From an uncultured Eubacteriales bacterium (GTDB lineage Bacteria > Bacillota > Clostridia > Lachnospirales > Anaerotignaceae), in assembly GCA_959604475.1 (NCBI GenBank), contig CAUHBX010000101.1, positions 1 through 5,193 of the forward strand: 5,193 nucleotides of DNA. Reading direction: 5' to 3'. The position numbers and the translations under genes are program-made. Positions 1 through 5,193 of this stretch are shown piece by piece. Within the stretch, counting starts at the first letter, position 1, and each line of letters opens with the position of its first letter. Under the pieces are notes generated by a model. It saw only the letters and a list, made by a program, of their open reading frames with translations, made no database searches and was not told the origin of the DNA.

Positions 1-1
1 T

Positions 2-55
2 ACGGACTCACCTGTTAAAATGCTGATTGTGTCCACATCTCCATACGATTTTTAA
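2..55 (+). CDS. Possible C-terminal end of a plus-strand gene (partial)
   Basis: In the second plus-strand frame the first bases read through without interruption as about 17 codons (TDSPVKMLIVSTSPYDF) to a TAA at 53-55. The other two plus frames stop at 16-18 and 24-26. The main support is position: a strong intrinsic terminator that works only in the plus direction starts inside this stop codon, so some plus-strand transcription unit should end here. I do not recognise the family from so short a tail, and no start or upstream sequence is visible. If real, this gene and the adenine deaminase gene converge tail to tail. The tail could equally be non-coding 3' sequence of a gene ending further left. 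Confidence 0.4.
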   Translation, partial: TDSPVKMLIVSTSPYDF

Positions 56-78
56 GCCGGATAAATCCGGCTTTTTTT
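54..78 (+). terminator. Rho-independent terminator, plus direction
   Basis: The arms AAGCCGGA (54-61) and TCCGGCTT (66-73) form a perfect 8-bp stem around a TAAA loop, and a run of seven T follows at 72-78. On the minus strand the hairpin is followed by A residues, so it should terminate plus-strand transcripts only. It therefore belongs to a gene entering from the left edge, not to the adenine deaminase gene, whose stop codon lies at 92-94. Confidence 0.85.
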
Positions 79-91
79 ATTGCGGCAAATA

Positions 92-1861
92 TCACAGGAC
101 TACAGGTGTCAGCCTGTGGTTAAGCACATCAACCAGCCCCTTGTCCGTAAGCCCAAGCTCCGGTACCGTCGGCAGTGAAATAAAGCTCAGCGCCATAAAC
201 GGAGATGCCATTTCACACCCTATGTCCTTAGCGCTCATGTTCATAATCTCTAGCTCCTTTTCGACCTCCTCCGAGGATTTCTCGCTCATCAGCCCTCCGA
301 TTGGCAAAGGCATGGAAGCAGTAACCATACCGTTGTCTACAGTACACAGGCCGCCCTTAATTTTTGCTATATGGTTCGCTGCGGCCGACATATCCTCGTC
401 GTTTGTACCCACAACCACAATATTGTGATGGTCATGGGACATGGAATAGGCCATAGCTCCCCTTTTCAGCTTAAAGCCCTTAACAAAGCCGACTCCAACG
501 CCGCCTGTCTTACCGTATCTCTCAACAACGGCAAGCTTAAGGCAGTCCTTTCCTATATCGCATAATACCTTTCCGTCCTTTGACGGCAGGGATTCGATGA
601 TTTCTTTATTTACTATCTGCCCGTCTATAAGCTCTATTACCCTTGCGCTCACACAGCCGTCCTTAGCCTTGCCTCCGTCATAAACAGTGAAGCTTTCAGG
701 TGTTATCGTCTTTTTCAGCCGCACGGTATCCTTTATCCAGTCTGGATATTTTCTCATCTCAATCTTTTCGCAGAGGGTTCCGCCGTTTGCCACTGGCCTT
801 CCCTCAAACCATACCTCATCGGGAATTATTTTTTCCAGCGAGCCGCACAAAATAATATCCGCAAGCCTTCCGGGAGTAATGCTTCCGATTTCCTCCTCTG
901 CCCTGAAATGCTTGGCCGTATGGATAGTAGCCATCTTTATGGCCTTCATCGGCTTAAGCCCGAGGCTTATGGCCTCGTTTACATTATAATTTATATGCCC
1001 CTCGTTTTTTATATCGTCGATATGCTTATCATCAGTGCAGAACATTATGTTGTCAACCGGCAGATTATTTTCAACAATACCCTTTACAAGGGCCTCTGCG
1101 TTCCTTTCAGTACTGCCTTCCCTTATGAATACCTTTATTCCTACCCTAAGGCGTTCCCTCATTTCCTGTACAGTAACGCACTCGTGGTCGTCGGATATAC
1201 CCGAGGCCGCGTATACATTAAGCTCCTCTCCGAGCCTGCCTATGGCGTGGCCGTTTACAACCTTTCCCCTTTTAAGGGCGGAAAGTATCTTTTCAATATA
1301 CTGTTGTTCACGTGTAATAAGTATTTTTGACGAATCCATCTCGCCCAGGCTTATGCTTTTGTCCCATTCAAGAAGCCCGTCTACCTCCTTGGCGTCAAGC
1401 ACAGCCCCCGTCGTTTCAAGTCCCGGCGCGGTCGGCACTCTAGACGACACCTCAATCAGCATTCTGTAGGGCAGCGTCTCTATTGATTTCAGCATTTCCC
1501 TAAGTCCCGCCTCTCCGGCGACATTGGCTATTTCCATCAGGTCGGCCAAAAGCGTTGTTGTGCCGCAGGGAACAACAACCGAGGCCAGCGCCTCCGGCGA
1601 AAGCATGGTCGATTCAAAGTGCATATGGGCGTCAATAAATCCCGGCACCGCATATCTGCCCTCACAGTTTTTAACGTTAATCGCCTTAAGCCTGGCCTCC
1701 GGGTCAATTGATACTATCCTTTTTCCCTTAATATATATGTCTGTTTTAAATATTTCGTCTGAAAATACGTCCACAAGCATTACATTTTCCAGCTTCCAGT
1801 CGCACGCAGCCTCTCCTAAGCCGCACTCTACAAGCTCTTGGATTTCCTTAAGAGTCCTCAT
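92..1861 (-). CDS. ade: Adenine deaminase
   Basis: Hydrolyses adenine to hypoxanthine and ammonia in the cytoplasm, feeding adenine into purine salvage. The 589-residue length fits the bacterial Ade/AdeC family (about 575-590). An N-terminal amidohydrolase part covers roughly residues 25-350. Visible metal and active-site motifs are PGFIDAHMHFEST (H79, H81, E83), LGEMD (E174), GHAIG (H205), SDDHE (D224-E227) and CTDDKH (D277, D278), then the GRLADI strand near 331-336 typical of amidohydrolases. The C-terminal adenine-deaminase domain (about 400-585) shows the family's SHDHHN (475-480) and GTNDEDM (485-491) motifs. The ATG start is supported by a strong AGGGGAGG ribosome site five bases upstream and a well-placed promoter. 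The gene appears intact and monocistronic. The assignment is secure; only fine substrate preference is untested. Confidence 0.97.
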   Translation of the reverse strand: MRTLKEIQELVECGLGEAACDWKLENVMLVDVFSDEIFKTDIYIKGKRIVSIDPEARLKAINVKNCEGRYAVPGFIDAHMHFESTMLSPEALASVVVPCGTTTLLADLMEIANVAGEAGLREMLKSIETLPYRMLIEVSSRVPTAPGLETTGAVLDAKEVDGLLEWDKSISLGEMDSSKILITREQQYIEKILSALKRGKVVNGHAIGRLGEELNVYAASGISDDHECVTVQEMRERLRVGIKVFIREGSTERNAEALVKGIVENNLPVDNIMFCTDDKHIDDIKNEGHINYNVNEAISLGLKPMKAIKMATIHTAKHFRAEEEIGSITPGRLADIILCGSLEKIIPDEVWFEGRPVANGGTLCEKIEMRKYPDWIKDTVRLKKTITPESFTVYDGGKAKDGCVSARVIELIDGQIVNKEIIESLPSKDGKVLCDIGKDCLKLAVVERYGKTGGVGVGFVKGFKLKRGAMAYSMSHDHHNIVVVGTNDEDMSAAANHIAKIKGGLCTVDNGMVTASMPLPIGGLMSEKSSEEVEKELEIMNMSAKDIGCEMASPFMALSFISLPTVPELGLTDKGLVDVLNHRLTPVVL

Positions 1862-1866
1862 TTTTA

Positions 1867-1890
1867 CCTCCCCTATCTTTTTTATCCTCC
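1867..1890 (-). promoter_or_regulatory. Tandem ribosome-binding sequences upstream of ade
   Basis: AGGGGAGG (minus-strand view of 1867-1874) lies five bases before the ade ATG and is clearly the working ribosome site. A second GGAGG at 1886-1890, about 25 bases before the start, has no ATG, GTG or TTG at usable distance. It may be a standby ribosome site or chance. Confidence 0.6.
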
Positions 1891-1906
1891 GTATTTCTAT
1901 TGTCCT

Positions 1907-1935
1907 ATCATATACTTTCAGTAAAAAAAAGTCAA
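1907..1935 (-). promoter_or_regulatory. Promoter of the adenine deaminase gene
   Basis: On the minus strand TTGACT (1930-1935) and TATGAT (1907-1912) are separated by exactly 17 bases. Each box matches the sigma-A consensus at five of six positions. A transcript starting near 1900 would have a leader of only about 40 bases, too short for a purine riboswitch. The spacer contains a run of T residues next to the -35 box. Confidence 0.75.
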
Positions 1936-1967
1936 TTAGGCCATATACCGCCTCATTTTGAAATTAA

Positions 1968-1997
1968 AGAGCTCCGGGCATTCAGCCCGGAGCCTTT
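1968..1997 (-). terminator. Hairpin terminator of the PadR operon
   Basis: A perfect 9-bp G+C-rich stem, GCTCCGGGC (1971-1979) and GCCCGGAGC (1985-1993), encloses a 5-base loop seven bases past the stop codon of the last operon gene. Flanking A and T runs could extend the stem. The T tract is better on the plus strand (TTTTTATT) than on the minus strand (TCTTTAATTT), so it may work both ways. The only gene it directly follows is on the minus strand, and it separates that operon from the ade promoter. Confidence 0.75.
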
Positions 1998-2000
1998 TTA

Positions 2001-2591
2001 TTAATAATATATCTGTACTCTGTCGGCGTTTGCCGGATTAACCTTAACAGTAACGCTTTCTATATATATCACTCTGTAGGAGCCTACCTTTCCCTTTTTC
2101 AAATCCGAAAGTAAGGTATCCTTCACCTCGAAAAAATCTCTTACATCATCGTAGCTTTTGTATCTTCCTACGTGGAATATTTCTCCCTTTTCCGTATTTC
2201 TTCCTTCTTCGTAATATTCCTCGTAATCAATGACCTCACCGTCCTCATTCACAACCTTTACATAGCTGTCCGGTTCGGGGTCCCTTATGCTTTTTTCGAT
2301 ATTCATGGAAACCCTTTCGGAATTATAGGTCACGTCAAATACGATTTTATCCAAAGGAATACTATCGTCAGTCACAAGCTTTCTTCCTTCCCATGCAGAA
2401 TACGCATCCACGTAAATTTTCCCGTCGCCCTCAATTTGGGACTCAATCGTATCTGTTACAAGGTTTTCCGCGCCTATTTTCCTTTCTCCGGCATACTCAA
2501 GCTTGGTGTACTGGCCAAAGGCCACGCCGCCGCCAAGGCCGCATAAAAGCACGCCTGATATAAACGCTATCCCAAGAGCCTTTCTGTTCAT
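2001..2591 (-). CDS. Small exported or membrane-anchored protein of unknown function, third gene of the PadR operon
   Basis: A 196-residue protein that I do not recognise as a named family. Residues 1-4 (MNRK) are followed by a hydrophobic segment, about 5-26, rich in Gly, Ala and Leu. This fits a signal peptide or N-terminal anchor, placing residues 30-196 outside the membrane. The rest is hydrophilic with alternating charged and beta-branched residues (for example KIYVDAY at 58-64, KIVFDVTYN at 82-90 and VTVKVNPANADRVQIYY at the C-terminus), suggesting a beta-rich domain. The start overlaps the DUF1700 stop as ATGA, and an AAAGGAGGA ribosome site lies about 10 bases upstream inside that gene, implying coupled translation. 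PadR/DUF1700 operons often carry a DUF4097-type extracytoplasmic beta protein. This could be a short, diverged relative, but I see no diagnostic motif. A sensor or effector role at the envelope is inference from context. Confidence 0.8.
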   Translation of the reverse strand: MNRKALGIAFISGVLLCGLGGGVAFGQYTKLEYAGERKIGAENLVTDTIESQIEGDGKIYVDAYSAWEGRKLVTDDSIPLDKIVFDVTYNSERVSMNIEKSIRDPEPDSYVKVVNEDGEVIDYEEYYEEGRNTEKGEIFHVGRYKSYDDVRDFFEVKDTLLSDLKKGKVGSYRVIYIESVTVKVNPANADRVQIYY

Positions 2592-3475
2592 TGCTCATCG
2601 TCCTCCTTTACCGTTTCTTCAATGATGTATTCATTAATTTCTTCAGCATCCTCAACGCAGGCCTCATCAATTACAGGCTCCTTTTCCTCTTTTTTCTTCC
2701 TAATAAGAAGCGATGCCAATAACAGCCAGAGAGATACTCCCATCACCGAAAGGCCGATACAAACAATGAGTATTCCGGCTATCGGGTAGCCCTGAATTAA
2801 CAGCACAACTGAAATTCCAACCCCAAATATTGAAAACAGCCCGGCTATTGTTATCGGCACAAGGCAGAACACAACAAATACTGCCAAACAGGCAAATAAA
2901 AATCCGCTTATCATTCTCTTACACCTTCCCTTTGCGTTTCCGGCTGTTTTAGCCATTTTAGCTTTTTTAGCCGTTTTATCTTTGATTTTTCTTTTCTTAT
3001 CCTGTTCTCTGATTTCCGCCGCCTCCAGTGCCTCGGCGTCAGTAATTTCGGGCTTTTTCTCACGGTTAAAAAGGTTTTTTATAAACAGCACAGCTGCGGC
3101 AAAAAATCTTTTTATATGTCCTCCGATTGATTTAAGCCCCCTGATGATGGCAGCAAAAATTTTCTTAATTCCTCTGCCGATAAGTACAAAAAGCCCTATT
3201 ACAGGCGCGCAGCCCTTCCTTTTTTCCAGCTCGGGTGATGTATCGGCGGGCTCCGCTTCTCTTTCATATTCAGGATTAACATGATAGGCCTCAAGTATTT
3301 CCGCAGCCAAATCGTCCATATCTCCGAAATCCTTAATGGCTTCAGCCTCGCTGAGGCCGCTGCCCATTCTCATGTCTATGTGCTGCGAATATTCAGCAAG
3401 TATGTCCTTTATTTCATTTTTCTCCAGCACCCGAATTCTTTTTTCCAGTTCATTTAAAAATTCCGACTTATTCAT
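2588..3475 (-). CDS. DUF1700/HAAS-domain membrane protein
   Basis: A 295-residue protein. Residues 1-68 form a helical HAAS-type domain (opening MNKSEFLNELEKRI, then SEAEAIKDFGDMDDLAAEIL near 42-61), the hallmark of DUF1700 proteins encoded beside PadR regulators. A mid-region (about 92-136) contains three consecutive 11-residue segments rich in Lys/Arg and hydrophobics, likely an amphipathic membrane-surface helix. A very Lys/Ala-rich linker follows (about 159-187). Hydrophobic segments at about 189-229 and 231-258 form two or three membrane spans, and the tail (261-295) is strongly acidic. The ATG overlaps the end of the padR-like gene by 8 bases and has an AAAGGAGC ribosome site inside it. 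Family knowledge suggests these proteins work with the adjacent PadR in envelope-linked signalling. The ligand and mechanism are not visible here. Confidence 0.88.
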   Translation of the reverse strand: MNKSEFLNELEKRIRVLEKNEIKDILAEYSQHIDMRMGSGLSEAEAIKDFGDMDDLAAEILEAYHVNPEYEREAEPADTSPELEKRKGCAPVIGLFVLIGRGIKKIFAAIIRGLKSIGGHIKRFFAAAVLFIKNLFNREKKPEITDAEALEAAEIREQDKKRKIKDKTAKKAKMAKTAGNAKGRCKRMISGFLFACLAVFVVFCLVPITIAGLFSIFGVGISVVLLIQGYPIAGILIVCIGLSVMGVSLWLLLASLLIRKKKEEKEPVIDEACVEDAEEINEYIIEETVKEDDEQ

Positions 3476-3788
3476 ATCCGTGCTCCTTTAAAAAACTATT
3501 TACGCCTTCCTGCAGTCCGTCCCATTCCTCACGTAGTTCTTCCATATATATAGTTCCCGAAGATGTGAGATGATAATACTTTCTCGGCGGCCCCTCGGTA
3601 GATTCTCTCAGGTATGTTTCAAAATATTTTTCGTTTGTCAGCCTTTTTAGCAGAGGATAAATCGTTCCCTCATTTACGTTGACCACCTTGGAGACCTCGG
3701 CCACCAGCTCGTAGCCGTACATATCCTTTTTACTGACGGCGACAAGAACTATGAGTTCCAGCACGCCTTTTTTAAATTGAACATTCAT
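3468..3788 (-). CDS. PadR-family transcriptional regulator
   Basis: A 106-residue winged-helix DNA-binding protein, the usual length of the short PadR subfamily. Visible family signatures are KKGVLELIVLVAVSKKDMYGYEL (residues 6-28), the recognition region NEGTIYPLLKRL (39-50), the wing GPPRKYYHLTSSG (66-78) and a C-terminal helix (81-101) expected to mediate dimerisation. The ATG is preceded by a GGGAGA-type ribosome site. It is the first gene of an operon with the DUF1700 protein and a small extracytoplasmic protein, and the reading frames overlap. Three AGTAC(C)TTG elements cover its own promoter, so negative autoregulation is likely. PadR proteins usually repress and are released by a ligand or stress. 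The inducer cannot be read from the sequence. Confidence 0.95.
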   Translation of the reverse strand: MNVQFKKGVLELIVLVAVSKKDMYGYELVAEVSKVVNVNEGTIYPLLKRLTNEKYFETYLRESTEGPPRKYYHLTSSGTIYMEELREEWDGLQEGVNSFLKEHGYE

Positions 3789-3809
3789 AGTTTATCTCCC
3801 TTCCGTATT

Positions 3810-3841
3810 ATTATATTATATTCAGTACCTTGTATTGTCAA
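3810..3841 (-). promoter_or_regulatory. Promoter of the PadR operon
   Basis: The minus strand has a perfect -35 TTGACA (3836-3841) followed by the A+T run TATAATATAATA. A perfect TATAAT at 3815-3820 gives a 15-base spacer, while the overlapping TAATAT at 3813-3818 gives the ideal 17. Which hexamer is used cannot be decided by eye. The start site would fall about 15-25 bases before the padR-like ATG. Confidence 0.8.
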
Positions 3842-3865
3842 GTACTAAAATTAAATTAGTACTTG
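3824..3865 (-). promoter_or_regulatory. Likely PadR operator: three AGTAC(C)TTG elements
   Basis: A perfect 10-bp inverted repeat, CAAGTACTAA (3839-3848) and TTAGTACTTG (3856-3865), flanks a 7-base A+T spacer just upstream of the -35 box and touching it. A third related element, AGTACCTTG (3824-3832), lies in the promoter spacer and forms another inverted pair, with a one-base bulge, against the middle copy. The alternating symmetric elements over a PadR gene's own promoter fit dimer binding that blocks RNA polymerase. The regulator-site link is inference from position. Confidence 0.72.
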
Positions 3866-3887
3866 GCTTAATATTTTTGTAAGAAAT

Positions 3888-3931
3888 AAAGCCTGTGCAC
3901 AGACTTTAAATTAAGCTGTGTACAGGCTTTT
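3888..3931 (-). terminator. Terminator hairpin downstream of the PIN-like gene
   Basis: A 15-bp stem formed by 3888-3902 (AAAGCCTGTGCACAG) and 3916-3930 (CTGTGTACAGGCTTT), with one G-T pair and a 13-base A+T-rich loop. It starts about 20 bases past the PIN-gene stop codon and ends before the PadR operator. Each strand has a short imperfect T tract after the stem (TTTATTTCTT on the minus strand, TTTTATAT on the plus strand). It therefore probably ends PIN-gene transcription and shields the PadR promoter from read-through. Confidence 0.75.
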
Positions 3932-3949
3932 ATATAGCTTAGTTTGGTT

Positions 3950-4927
3950 TTATCTTAACGCCCAAATGCCTTCACGGACTTGATGGAACAAGTCCTTTTT
4001 GCCATTATACGAGTTTGGAAAATCACTGCTGAACCGCTGCAAAACTCCCCTGATAGTGGACTCCTTTGCCCTGTTGTTCATCTTGGATTCACAGAGGTTA
4101 TAGTACAAAATATCATTCGTTTCGCTGTATATGCTGCTTAAGCTGGCTACTCCTCCCAGATTGTTTAATGCAGTAATAATAATATCCGTCCATTTGAGGT
4201 TTTCTTCGGCTTGTTCTATATCGCATGAAAATTCTATTCCTGCAATACTGTAAGCCTCTAAAATATCTTGGCATAAAAACAGCGGGCGTCCGGTCTTTTG
4301 TAAATATTCCTCTGACAAAAATTCCCTGTTTTGAATAAATGTCTTATCCTTTGAAACAATAATTAAATCCTCTTTATTTACAGCCTCATACTCCAAAAGG
4401 GATTCCCAAATAATTTCGTCTCCGCAGGTATATTTGTCGCTTGTCGGAGGATTGCCCGATATCTTACGCCGGTTAGCGGCATCAATAATTTCGTTTGTAG
4501 CTTTAATAATATTTTTGCTGCTCCAAAGCCCCTTAAATTTAAAGTATATATCGTCCTTTTGCGTAAATTCTATTTTTCCCTGTATCTCCTCAATGACGGC
4601 TTGCCTTTGTTCCCTGAATTTTTTAAGCGAATCCTCATACTTTTTGTAGCCTTTCAAAGAGCGCAAAAAAGTTGATGAGCCTTTATCTATATTCGTTCCT
4701 TTTTTAAAACTTTCCAAGGATTCATTTAATATTGTATATCTATTGCGGGAAAATTCGTTAATTGACTGCTCCGTTGTAATTAAATATTTCTTATTTTCAT
4801 ACAGGAACTTCATCAGCGTATTTATATCGCTTTGAATATTGGAACGGTACATATCAAGAAACACGTTGGTATCAATAAAAATCCTTTTACCTGCAATATC
4901 CTTTTTCTTTTTCGGCAACTTCTTCAC
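3950..4927 (-). CDS. PIN-like nuclease with C-terminal winged-helix-like domain
   Basis: A 325-residue protein. The N-terminal two-thirds resemble PIN-like ribonucleases of the DUF4935 type: IFIDTNVFLD (D19, D25), an acidic NEF motif (E58), CGDEIIWE (D170, E171) and IIVSKDKTF (D194), together supplying the acidic metal-binding residues of a PIN active site. Residues about 65-155 insert a charged helical region, longer than in toxin-type VapC proteins (about 130 residues). Residues about 245-325 form a separate domain (WTDIIITALNNLGGVASLSSIY, then STIRGVLQRFSSDF, then DLFHQVREGIWALR). This pattern resembles winged-helix domains seen at the C-termini of some restriction and other nuclease proteins. 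The start is GTG with a weak GGAAAG ribosome site; a TTG three codons in has a better-placed AAGGTG. Parts of the gene are markedly A+T-rich compared with ade. The target RNA or DNA and the biological role are unknown. A stress or defence role is possible, but no antitoxin gene is adjacent. Confidence 0.82.
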   Translation of the reverse strand: MKKLPKKKKDIAGKRIFIDTNVFLDMYRSNIQSDINTLMKFLYENKKYLITTEQSINEFSRNRYTILNESLESFKKGTNIDKGSSTFLRSLKGYKKYEDSLKKFREQRQAVIEEIQGKIEFTQKDDIYFKFKGLWSSKNIIKATNEIIDAANRRKISGNPPTSDKYTCGDEIIWESLLEYEAVNKEDLIIVSKDKTFIQNREFLSEEYLQKTGRPLFLCQDILEAYSIAGIEFSCDIEQAEENLKWTDIIITALNNLGGVASLSSIYSETNDILYYNLCESKMNNRAKESTIRGVLQRFSSDFPNSYNGKKDLFHQVREGIWALR

Positions 4928-4959
4928 CTTACTTTCCAGTTACTACCTACTCACAGCCA

Positions 4960-4981
4960 AGCATGCGTATATGCACATGCT
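4960..4981. repeat. 22-bp near-palindrome over the PIN-gene promoter
   Basis: The perfectly matching outer arms AGCATG (4960-4965) and CATGCT (4976-4981) are joined by a centre that also pairs except at one position, with one T-G pair on the plus strand. Its upstream half overlaps the -10 box and the rest covers the expected transcription start of the PIN-like gene. This is the size and placement of an operator for a dimeric repressor. It lacks a following T tract and is unlikely to be a terminator. Confidence 0.65.
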
Positions 4982-5005
4982 ATTACTAGCAACAAAATAT
5001 GTCAA
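4977..5005 (-). promoter_or_regulatory. Promoter of the PIN-like nuclease gene
   Basis: On the minus strand a perfect -35 TTGACA (5000-5005) is followed after exactly 17 bases by TAGCAT (4977-4982), which matches the -10 consensus at four of six positions. It lies in the 89-base gap after the upstream methyltransferase-like gene, so the nuclease gene can be transcribed independently. The -10 box is embedded in the near-palindrome. Confidence 0.7.
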
Positions 5006-5016
5006 CAAATATTATG

Positions 5017-5193
5017 TTAATCCACTATAAACAAAGAAAAATATCCTGGCTCTCCTGCCTCGTCCGCACTGTTAAATATTCTCTCGTCTTCCATTGTACA
5101 GTTTTCAACCCCGCACAGCTTAAAACGCCGTAACCTGTCAATACTTTTGCCCGGCTTCATCAATACCTTCACACCGTCAAGGCTTTCGCAGTC
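5017..5193 (-). CDS. C-terminal end of a probable precorrin-2/cobalt-factor-II C20-methyltransferase (partial)
   Basis: The last 58 codons of a minus-strand gene that continues beyond the right edge, ending with TAA at 5017-5019. Visible segments are VKVLMKPGKSID, then GVENCTMEDERIF, then GYFSLFIVD at the C-terminus. This order resembles the end of CbiL/CobI methyltransferases, where a VLMK strand is followed by a CG-x-ED-E-I motif and a final YFS-hydrophobic strand. These enzymes add a methyl group from S-adenosylmethionine at C20 of the corrin precursor. The catalytic N-terminal half lies outside the window, so the family call rests on the tail alone. A different member of the tetrapyrrole methylase superfamily is the main alternative. 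No clear terminator follows the stop codon. Confidence 0.62.
   Translation of the reverse strand, partial: DCESLDGVKVLMKPGKSIDRLRRFKLCGVENCTMEDERIFNSADEAGEPGYFSLFIVD

Noticed and set aside
908..1961. Long plus-strand open frames opposite ade
   Set aside because: They lie antisense to a fully conserved adenine deaminase, resemble no family, and lack ribosome sites that I could recognise. They are composition shadows.
1862..2000. Purine riboswitch upstream of ade
   Set aside because: The conserved three-way-junction pattern is absent, and most of the gap is filled by the neighbouring operon's terminator and the ade promoter.
4960..4981. Terminator for the cobalamin methyltransferase-like gene
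   Set aside because: The hairpin has no following T tract on the minus strand and overlaps a well-spaced promoter, so an operator is the better reading.
4832..5030. Small plus-strand open frames opposite the start of the PIN gene, considered as an antitoxin
   Set aside because: They overlap the nuclease promoter and N-terminus, look like low-complexity hydrophobic translations, and show no antitoxin-like DNA-binding motif.
1..5193. CRISPR array, tRNA, rRNA or insertion sequence
   Set aside because: I saw no regularly spaced repeats, no tRNA-like cloverleaf segments, no transposase and no terminal inverted repeats with target duplications.

Overview
The window looks like chromosomal DNA of an anaerobic Bacillota, most likely class Clostridia. 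The reasons are strong AGGAGG-type ribosome binding sites, sigma-A-like promoters, moderate G+C, a Bacillus/Clostridium-style adenine deaminase, a PadR/DUF1700 membrane regulatory module and the end of a cobalamin-biosynthesis methyltransferase. The species cannot be named from this sequence.

Layout, left to right. At the left edge is the possible last few codons of a plus-strand gene, followed directly by a clear plus-strand intrinsic terminator. Everything else reads on the minus strand. In coordinate order: adenine deaminase (92-1861) with its own near-consensus promoter; a three-gene operon (2001-3788, transcribed padR-like, then DUF1700/HAAS, then a small exported or membrane-anchored protein of unknown function) whose genes overlap by 8 and 4 bases; a PIN-like nuclease fused to a C-terminal winged-helix-like domain (3950-4927); and the last 58 codons of a gene resembling precorrin-2/cobalt-factor-II C20-methyltransferase (5017 to the right edge). 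No gap between genes exceeds 165 bases.

The genes form four separate units. The deaminase is a purine-salvage enzyme. The PadR operon looks like a self-regulated envelope-sensing module: a cytoplasmic repressor, a membrane protein with an N-terminal HAAS domain, and an extracytoplasmic protein. Its promoter is surrounded by three copies of an AGTAC(C)TTG element, which are likely PadR operators. The PIN/winged-helix gene is the least expected part. It is A+T-richer than its neighbours over much of its length, has a private promoter with a perfect -35 box, and carries a 22-bp near-palindrome over the -10 and start-site region. This suggests a self-contained, tightly regulated nuclease gene set between a cobalamin gene and the PadR operon. 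No antitoxin or other defence partner is visible.
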